Assembly: GCA_964573885.1 (NCBI GenBank)
Contig: CAZNLL010000013.1
Location: forward strand, 1-45,790
DNA from: CAZNLL01 sp964573885
GTDB lineage: Bacteria; Desulfobacterota; DSM-4660; Desulfatiglandales; Desulfatiglandaceae
Length of the DNA stretch: 45,790 nt
Direction: 5' to 3'
Shown: piece after piece, positions 41,177 to 45,790 of the stretch
How positions within the stretch are numbered: the first letter of the stretch is position 1
How the letters are laid out: each line of letters opens with the position of its first letter
Program-made: the position numbers and the translations under genes
Notes under the pieces: model-generated
What the model was told of the DNA's origin: nothing
What the model saw: only the letters and a program-made list of their open reading frames with translations
The model's database searches: none

Positions 41177-42184
41177 TCAAAATTGTCTTAGAAAGCGCAA
41201 GGCATTCTTGAAAAAAAGCTGGATATCATCGATGCCGTATTTGAGCATGGCGATTCTCTCGATACCCATCCCAAAGGCAAAACCTGAATAGCGCTCCTGG
41301 TCGTAATTGACAAAGCGGTATACCTCAGGATCAACCATGCCGGCCCCCAGAATTTCCAACCACCCTGTGTTGGAGCAGGTGCGGCATCCCTTTCCCCTGC
41401 AAATGACACATCGGATATCCACCTCCGCACTGGGCTCGGTAAAAGGGAAAAAACTGGGCCTGAAACGAAGGTCTGTATCCCTCCCAAACATCTGGTGAAC
41501 AAAGCTCGTGAGTGTTCCTTTTAGATCCCCGAAACACACCCCCTCGTCCACCAGGAGTCCTTCCACCTGATGAAACATGGGAGTATGGGACACATCCGAG
41601 TCCCTCCTGTAAACCTTGCCGGGGGCAATCACACTGACAGGGGGACTCTGCGACTCCATGACCCGCACCTGAATCGGGGAGGTATGGGTCCGTAATACCA
41701 CGTTATCTGAGATGTAAAAAGTGTCTTGCATGTCCCGGGCAGGGTGATCTTTCGGAATATTAAGGGCCTCGAAATTATAGTAGTCCAGTTCCACGTTGGG
41801 TCCCTTGACCACCCTGAACCCCATTTTAGAAAAGATTTGACACACCTCACCGATCACTGAGGTGATGGGGTGCAAATGGCCCCGCAGAGGCGCCCTTCCC
41901 GGCAGGGTGACATCCAGAAAGCTCTTTGTCTGATCTTTACCCGAGGCCAGGCGTTCGCCCGCCTCCTTGAAGGAACTGCTCAGACGATTCTTGATCTGAT
42001 TCGCCATCTTGCCCAGTTGAGGCCGCTCCTCCGGAGGCACCTCTCCGAGCCTTTTCATGAGAGCGGTAAGCCGACCCTTTTTGCCCAGGTAACGAACCCG
42101 AAAGGCCTCGAGTTGAGATCCATCCTGGACACTTTCAAGCTCTGCAAGGGCCGCTTTTTCTATATCAAGGAGTTCTTCTCTCAT
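41177..42184 (-). CDS. pheS: phenylalanine--tRNA ligase alpha subunit
   Basis: The catalytic subunit, 335 residues, of class II. The N-terminal coiled coil (VRYLGKKGRLTALMKRLGEV) binds tRNA. Motif 1 is in HPITSVIGEVCQIFSKMGF, motif 2 in VYRRDSDVSHTPMFHQVEG and motif 3 in GFAFGMGIERIAMLKYGI. The fixed FRPSFFPFTEPSAEVD segment and a four-cysteine insertion (CVICRGKGCRTC) are present, both common in bacterial PheS. It starts at ATG 42184, 53 bases after rplT; that gap contains a 6-bp hairpin (AACCGG 42200-42205 with CCGGTT 42211-42216). Confidence 0.98.
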   Translation of the reverse strand: MREELLDIEKAALAELESVQDGSQLEAFRVRYLGKKGRLTALMKRLGEVPPEERPQLGKMANQIKNRLSSSFKEAGERLASGKDQTKSFLDVTLPGRAPLRGHLHPITSVIGEVCQIFSKMGFRVVKGPNVELDYYNFEALNIPKDHPARDMQDTFYISDNVVLRTHTSPIQVRVMESQSPPVSVIAPGKVYRRDSDVSHTPMFHQVEGLLVDEGVCFGDLKGTLTSFVHQMFGRDTDLRFRPSFFPFTEPSAEVDIRCVICRGKGCRTCSNTGWLEILGAGMVDPEVYRFVNYDQERYSGFAFGMGIERIAMLKYGIDDIQLFFKNALRFLRQF

Positions 42185-42237
42185 GCCCTGTTTTTTAGGA
42201 ACCGGCCAAACCGGTTACCCGTGCCGGCGACATTGTG

Positions 42238-42585
42238 CTAGGACTGAACCATGCTCACGAGCCGGGAAAACCCCGCAGGATCCTGGACAGCCATGTCTGC
42301 CAAGATTTTGCGGTTCAATTCAATGCCCGCCTTGCGAAGCCCACCCATCAAGTTGCTGTAAGAAAGGCCGTGTTCCCTGGCCGCCGCGTTGATACGGACA
42401 ATCCATAGGCTTCGAAAATCTCTCTTCCGCACGCGCCTGTCGCGGTAGGCATAGGCCCTGGCCCTGCTCACGGCCACATGGGCGGTCCTGAATTGTTTAC
42501 TGAGCCCCCCCCTGTAGCCTTTGGCCGCCTTGAGCAACTTCTTTCTTCTACGCCTCGTTTTGAATCCTCTCTTTACCCTCGGCAT
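42238..42585 (-). CDS. rplT: 50S ribosomal protein L20
   Basis: Early 50S assembly protein, 115 residues. It begins MPRVKRGFKTRRRRKKLLK, with the basic N-terminal arm, and continues GYRGGLSKQFRTAHVAVSRA, RRVRKRDFRSLWIVRINAA and LSYSNLMGGLRKAGIELNRK. In several bacteria L20 represses translation of its own operon by binding leader RNA; a candidate site lies before rpmI. Confidence 0.98.
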   Translation of the reverse strand: MPRVKRGFKTRRRRKKLLKAAKGYRGGLSKQFRTAHVAVSRARAYAYRDRRVRKRDFRSLWIVRINAAAREHGLSYSNLMGGLRKAGIELNRKILADMAVQDPAGFSRLVSMVQS

Positions 42586-42667
42586 TTTAAAAACCCCTTA
42601 TTGTGAAATGATATTCTTAAACCAATCGATTCGCACACCCTTCCCATGCCCTGCGTCGTTCTCCCCC

Positions 42668-42865
42668 TTAACGATAGGGCATGAGTTTCGCCACATGCTT
42701 CAAATTGACAGAGTCCACGAGGGTTGACTTGCGTAAGTTTCTCTTCCTCTTGGTACTTTTCTTGGTCAGGATATGGTTTGCAAAGGCCTTGCTTCTCACG
42801 ATCTTTCCGGATCCTGTGGTCTTGAACCGCTTTGCGGCGCCACGATTTGTTTTTATCTTGGGCAT
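42668..42865 (-). CDS. rpmI: 50S ribosomal protein L35
   Basis: A basic protein of 65 residues beginning MPKIKTNRGAAKRFKTTGSG and ending KHVAKLMPYR, the full L35 family length. ATG 42865 has AGGAGGT five bases upstream. An in-frame extension to 42934 crosses the leader hairpin and is not part of L35. The 120-base leader after infC carries a long hairpin. Confidence 0.97.
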   Translation of the reverse strand: MPKIKTNRGAAKRFKTTGSGKIVRSKAFANHILTKKSTKRKRNLRKSTLVDSVNLKHVAKLMPYR

Positions 42866-42905
42866 GGGTGACCTCCTGATGTTGATTTCTTTTCCAAAAG
42901 TTAAC

Positions 42906-42951
42906 GAGCCCCCACCGACCTCTTCCAAAAGCAAGAAATCGTCAGGGGCTC
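42906..42951 (-). promoter_or_regulatory. rpmI-rplT leader hairpin, candidate L20 operator
   Basis: On the RNA, GAGCCCC (42951-42945) pairs with GGGGCTC (42912-42906). Above a 4-by-4 internal loop, GATTTCTT (42940-42933) pairs with AAGAGGTC (42924-42917) with two G-U pairs, closed by an 8-base loop. The element is about 40 bases before the rpmI ATG, the position where L20 represses translation in E. coli. The L20 role is inferred from position only. Confidence 0.5.
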
Positions 42952-42985
42952 TCGAAAGGGTTCTCCTCTTCTTTCCGGCCGGGTC

Positions 42986-43504
42986 TTATTTCGGGACAAT
43001 CACCATGGAGATTCGGTTCCTCGCTTCCCTTACAGGCTCTTGCTCCACCGCCCCTATATCTGTGACTTCTTTTGCTATCCTGTTAAGCAACTCCACCCCC
43101 GCATTCATGAAAGCCATCTCCCGGCCTCGGAATGAAACAGTTACTTTCACTCTGTTTTTCTTGTCCAAAAATTTCTTCAGGTTTCGAACCTTGAAGCCTA
43201 AGTCGTGATCCTCCGTGTGGGGTCTGAGCTTAATCTCTTTGACCTGAAAGGTCCGTGATTTTTTGCGTGCCTCCTGGGTTCTCTTGGCCGCCTGGTATTT
43301 GAACTTGCCGTAATCCATGATCCGACATACCGGCGGATCTGAATTGGCGGCCACCTCCACCAGGTCCAAGCCCTCCTCTTTTGCCTTTCCCATCGCCTCC
43401 TGAAGAGATACAATCCCCAGCTGCTTTCCGTCAGCCGAGATTAACCTGACGATCCTTGCGCGGATGCGCTCATTCACCCGGACTTCATCAGCTTTTTTTG
43501 CTAT
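42986..43504 (-). CDS. infC: translation initiation factor IF-3 (AUA start)
   Basis: Prevents 50S joining and proofreads initiator tRNA selection, 172 residues. Typical blocks are VNERIRARIVRLISADGKQL, GLDLVEVAANSDPPVCRIMDYGKF, VKEIKLRPHTEDHD and VKVTVSFRGREM. The frame from the conserved VNERIR runs back through ADEV and AKK to an ATA codon at 43504-43502. This has AAAGGAGGT (43519-43511) six bases upstream, whereas a GTG at 43477 has no proper site. IF-3 genes are known to start with rare codons (AUU in E. coli), which lets IF-3 repress itself. The stop of thrS lies inside this ribosome binding site. Confidence 0.93.
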   Translation of the reverse strand: MAKKADEVRVNERIRARIVRLISADGKQLGIVSLQEAMGKAKEEGLDLVEVAANSDPPVCRIMDYGKFKYQAAKRTQEARKKSRTFQVKEIKLRPHTEDHDLGFKVRNLKKFLDKKNRVKVTVSFRGREMAFMNAGVELLNRIAKEVTDIGAVEQEPVREARNRISMVIVPK

Positions 43505-43519
43505 GGCCCTACCTCCTTT
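43502..43519 (-). promoter_or_regulatory. strong ribosome binding site with AUA start codon of infC
   Basis: AAAGGAGGT (43519-43511), six bases, then ATA (43504-43502). The match to the anti-Shine-Dalgarno is nearly complete, and no ATG, GTG or TTG occurs at a suitable distance. The thrS stop TAG uses the last T of this site. Confidence 0.85.
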
Positions 43520-45422
43520 GTCTATAATCCTCGGAAACGCGGTCGATGAACTCCTCCACCGTCATAAGTGAAAGATTTTGACCACTCCTCAGCCGGGGAG
43601 TCAAGCCCTTTTGCTCGCATTCTTTGTCCCCGACGATCAACATATAGGGAATCTTCTCCAGCTGGGCCTCCCGCACCTTGAGACCCAGCTTCTCGTTTCT
43701 GAAATCTCCCTTGACCCGGACGTCCGCACCAACCAGTGAGCTTAACAGGCTCTCGGCAAAGGGAATGTTCCTGTCCGTCACCGTCATAATCATGGCCTGT
43801 ACCGGTGCAAGCCAGACCGGAAAAGCACCTGCATAATGTTCGATCAAAATCCCGATAAACCGCTCTATGGAGCCGAGAATCACCCTGTGAATCATGGCGG
43901 GTCTCCGTCTTTCCCCGTCACGATCCACATAGACCAGATCAAAGCGCTCCGGCAGGGTAAAATCGCATTGGATGGTGGCACATTGCCACTTCCTGCCCAG
44001 GGCATCCTTGAGTTTCACGTCAATCTTGGGGCCGTAGAAGGCCCCGTCTCCTTCATTGATCTCATAGGACAGGTCACTGTCCTCCATGGCCTTGATGAGT
44101 GCCCCTGTTGCCGACTCCCAGTCCTCATCCGAACCTATCGACTTCTCAGGCCGGGTACTCACCTCCAGTTCATACTCGAACTGAAAGATGCCCATCACGT
44201 CCCTCACAAAATCAAGGACTCCCCGTATTTCGTCATTGAGCTGTTCCGGGGCGCAAATGATATGGGCGTCGTCCTGGGTAAACTCCCTCACCCTGGGAAG
44301 GCCGTGTAAGACCCCTGAGCGCTCGTGACGATGGACCGTACCCAGTTCGAAATAGCGCTTGGGAAGATCCCGGTAACTCCTGATTTTAGACTTGTAAATG
44401 AGCATGTGGGCCACGCAGTTCATGGGCTTGATCCCATAAGACTGCTCGTCCACCGTGGTGAAGTACATGTGCTCTCTATAATTTTCGAAGTGCCCCGATT
44501 TCTTCCATAATTCCGTCTTGAGCATCTGAGGGCCCTTGACCAGTTCATAGCCCCGCTTGAGATGTTCTCTGGTCTCAAAGTCCTCAAGGAGGTGGCGAAG
44601 CATCATTCCATTGGGATGCCAGACGATCAGGCCCGCCCCCACTTCTTCATAGGTGTTAAAGAGGTCGAGCTGGGGCCCCAGCTTTACGTGGTCTCTCCTC
44701 CGGGCCTCTTCCTGCCTGTGGAGATAGGCCTTCAAGGCCTTTTTATCGGGAAAGGCGACCCCATAGATGCGGCTGAGCATGGCATTTCGCTCATCTCCCC
44801 GCCAGTAAGCACCGGCCACTTTGGTCAAGCGGAAGGCCTTGATCATTCCCGTAGACGGGATATGAGGGCCCCGGCAGAGGTCCGTAAAGGTGCCCTGGGT
44901 GTAAAGGGAGACCTTGTCCGCGCCCAGATCCTTGATCAATTCCACTTTATAGTCTTCGCCCTGACCCTCAAAGAAAACCATCGCTTCCTGGCTGGCCATC
45001 TCCCGCCGGACAAAGGGAAGGTCTTTCTTGATAATCTCCTCCATCCTCTGTTCTATGCGGGGAAGGTCATCCTCCTTGAAGGGGCGCTCAAAGTCAAAAT
45101 CGTAGTAAAAGCCCTCCTCAATGGCCGGACCAATGGTCACCTTTACGCCGGGAAAGAGGTCTTTCACGGCCATGGCCATCACGTGGGAGGTGCTGTGGCG
45201 GACGATTTCAATACCCTCCTCTGAATCCATGTAAATGGGCTCCAACTCGACCCCGGATTCAATGGGGCTGGAAAGATCGCGGGCCTCTCCGTTCACCCTG
45301 ACCCCCACGACCCTGCCAAGGTTTTTGACCTCGAGATGCCTCAAGGCCTCCAAGCCGGTCAGGGATTCGGACCGAATTTCTTCGGATCCTTGATCTTTTA
45401 AATGCACAGAAATGGTCTCCAC
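43509..45422 (-). CDS. thrS: threonine--tRNA ligase
   Basis: A class II synthetase of 637 residues. It has a TGS domain (ISVHLKDQGSEE, about residues 1-65), a second additional editing domain with RHSTSHVMAMAV (HxxxH, residues 75-79) and CRGPHIPSTG (CxxxH site), the catalytic domain with the zinc site (Cys in KPMNCVAHM, His in FTQDDAHIICA and a later His), and the anticodon-binding domain (VPVWLAPVQAMI-like, VGDKECEQ). The start is GTG 45422, giving METISVHLK; a GTG at 45407 with GGAG nine bases upstream is an alternative. It heads the infC-rpmI-rplT-pheST operon. Confidence 0.97.
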   Translation of the reverse strand: METISVHLKDQGSEEIRSESLTGLEALRHLEVKNLGRVVGVRVNGEARDLSSPIESGVELEPIYMDSEEGIEIVRHSTSHVMAMAVKDLFPGVKVTIGPAIEEGFYYDFDFERPFKEDDLPRIEQRMEEIIKKDLPFVRREMASQEAMVFFEGQGEDYKVELIKDLGADKVSLYTQGTFTDLCRGPHIPSTGMIKAFRLTKVAGAYWRGDERNAMLSRIYGVAFPDKKALKAYLHRQEEARRRDHVKLGPQLDLFNTYEEVGAGLIVWHPNGMMLRHLLEDFETREHLKRGYELVKGPQMLKTELWKKSGHFENYREHMYFTTVDEQSYGIKPMNCVAHMLIYKSKIRSYRDLPKRYFELGTVHRHERSGVLHGLPRVREFTQDDAHIICAPEQLNDEIRGVLDFVRDVMGIFQFEYELEVSTRPEKSIGSDEDWESATGALIKAMEDSDLSYEINEGDGAFYGPKIDVKLKDALGRKWQCATIQCDFTLPERFDLVYVDRDGERRRPAMIHRVILGSIERFIGILIEHYAGAFPVWLAPVQAMIMTVTDRNIPFAESLLSSLVGADVRVKGDFRNEKLGLKVREAQLEKIPYMLIVGDKECEQKGLTPRLRSGQNLSLMTVEEFIDRVSEDYRQRR

Positions 45423-45444
45423 TTCTTGGCCCGTCTAAAGCAAA

Positions 45445-45487
45445 TAAGGCATCTAAAGTAAAAAAAAGGGCTTACTCAGATGCCTTA
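45445..45487 (-). repeat. 10-bp inverted repeat in the thrS leader
   Basis: TAAGGCATCT (45445-45454) and AGATGCCTTA (45478-45487) are perfect complements around 23 bases that include eight T on the minus strand. It ends about 20 bases before the thrS start and overlaps the terminator-like element next to it. Confidence 0.7.
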
Positions 45488-45509
45488 CATTGTTCTTCTC
45501 TAAGGACCC
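45460..45509 (-). terminator. terminator-like hairpin in the thrS leader (possible attenuator)
   Basis: On the minus strand GGG-TC-CTTA (45509-45501) can pair with TAAGCCC (45474-45468), 7 bp with a two-base bulge and a 26-base loop, followed at once by eight T (45467-45460). Its loop contains TAAGGCATCT, which alternatively pairs with AGATGCCTTA downstream, so the two structures compete. Confidence 0.4.
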
Positions 45510-45577
45510 AATTTGAACAGTAGTCCTTGACGCTGTCTCAACCTTTAAGCCGGAAACCCCGGATTTTTCAGAAGTTG

Positions 45578-45605
45578 AGTGTAAATAATCCTAATTGAGA
45601 TACAA
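45578..45605 (-). promoter_or_regulatory. weak candidate promoter for thrS
   Basis: On the minus strand TTGTAT (45605-45600), a 16-base spacer and TACACT (45583-45578, 4 of 6). It lies about 155 bases upstream of thrS and would transcribe the leader hairpins. The -35 box matches only half of consensus. Confidence 0.3.
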
Positions 45606-45790
45606 TCCCAGGCTCTGATGTGGGCGAAAACCGGTGTTCCCGCCAAAGAACGTCAACCAAACAGGGCCTCTTTCATGAAACCCGGCAAAGATAATGAACC
45701 TTAAAAAGTTTTTTTTTTTTAAATAATAACGTAAGGACATACAAGTAAAATATTTCCTCGCCCTCCGCCGGATCAGAAGCCCGTCTCTTC

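Larger units (their letters stand above)
45423..45790 (-). other. thrS upstream region (leader and gene-free window edge)
   Basis: A stretch of 368 bases without a protein gene. It holds the leader hairpins at 45445-45509, a weak promoter-like pair at 45578-45605, a 4-bp CCGG stem near 45550, and a run of twelve T (plus strand, 45709-45720). I found no T-box signature and no Thr-rich leader peptide. Confidence 0.5.

Noticed and set aside
43580..43600. The peptide PRLRSGQ near the ThrRS C-terminus, resembling peptides encoded by short dispersed repeats in environmental bacteria
   Set aside because: It lines up without a gap with the normal ThrRS segment (VRTRRGKDLG in E. coli as recalled), so no insertion is needed.
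44400..44430. MNCVAHM instead of the usual MNCPGHM in ThrRS
   Set aside because: The zinc-binding cysteine and the histidine are kept; I believe this position varies among bacteria, so it is not evidence of altered function.
1..45790. Mobile elements, prophage, toxin-antitoxin or defence islands, CRISPR arrays
   Set aside because: No transposase, integrase, direct-repeat array or defence-type domain was seen; gene order is mostly conserved housekeeping.

Overview
The window reads as a gene-dense core-genome segment of an anaerobic Gram-negative bacterium, most likely a member of the former Deltaproteobacteria (Desulfobacterota). This is inferred from the gene set, not from a database search. 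The signs are LapA/LapB and Lnt (an LPS-bearing outer membrane with lipoproteins), NrnA and the DUF503 protein inside an infB-type operon, an FmdB-like zinc ribbon, a UPF0280 protein, an ADP-forming acyl-CoA synthetase alpha subunit, and two large periplasmic multihaem cytochromes. I see no rRNA operon, CRISPR array, insertion sequence or prophage.

Layout. (1) 13798 down to 1, minus strand: a very long translation and RNA-metabolism operon. It opens with a promoter, tRNA-Gly(CCC) and a Rho-independent terminator. It continues rimP-nusA-ylxR-infB-ylxP(DUF503)-rbfA-nrnA-truB-rpsO-pnp-M16 peptidase-dut-MBL hydrolase-M48 lipoprotein, the last cut by the window edge. (2) 13854-17705, plus strand: corC-lnt-prfB, divergent from the tRNA. 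prfB carries the programmed +1 frameshift. (3) 25108 down to 17738, minus strand: a phosphodiesterase gene with a leader of about 320 nt and folded structure, then HIT-lapA-lapB-mutS-amidase. (4) 25138-25688, plus strand: an FmdB-like protein. (5) 32092 down to 25697, minus strand: ppx/gppA-guaB-guaA-acyl-CoA synthetase alpha-UPF0280. (6) 32270-34482, plus strand: an MBL-fold hydrolase and a NupC-type nucleoside transporter. (7) 45790 down to 34602, minus strand: thrS-infC-rpmI-rplT-pheS-pheT-merR followed by two tandem multihaem cytochrome genes with 12 and 10 candidate haem sites.

Most of the content is housekeeping. The points most worth a second look are: the tRNA-plus-terminator head of the nusA operon, which parallels E. 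coli metY-rimP-nusA with a different tRNA; an AUA start codon for infC behind an excellent ribosome binding site; a candidate L20-type operator hairpin before rpmI; the structured leader at 24780-24899; a 13-bp perfect inverted repeat at the junction of the acyl-CoA synthetase and UPF0280 genes; and the paralogous cytochrome pair appended to the Phe-tRNA synthetase operon.

Several starts were placed from ribosome binding sites and family length rather than the longest frame (dut, M16, rpsO, rbfA, nrnA, rimP, HIT, UPF0280, infC). Starts for lnt, the amidase, pheT and the walJ-like gene remain uncertain. All promoters and hairpins were found by eye.
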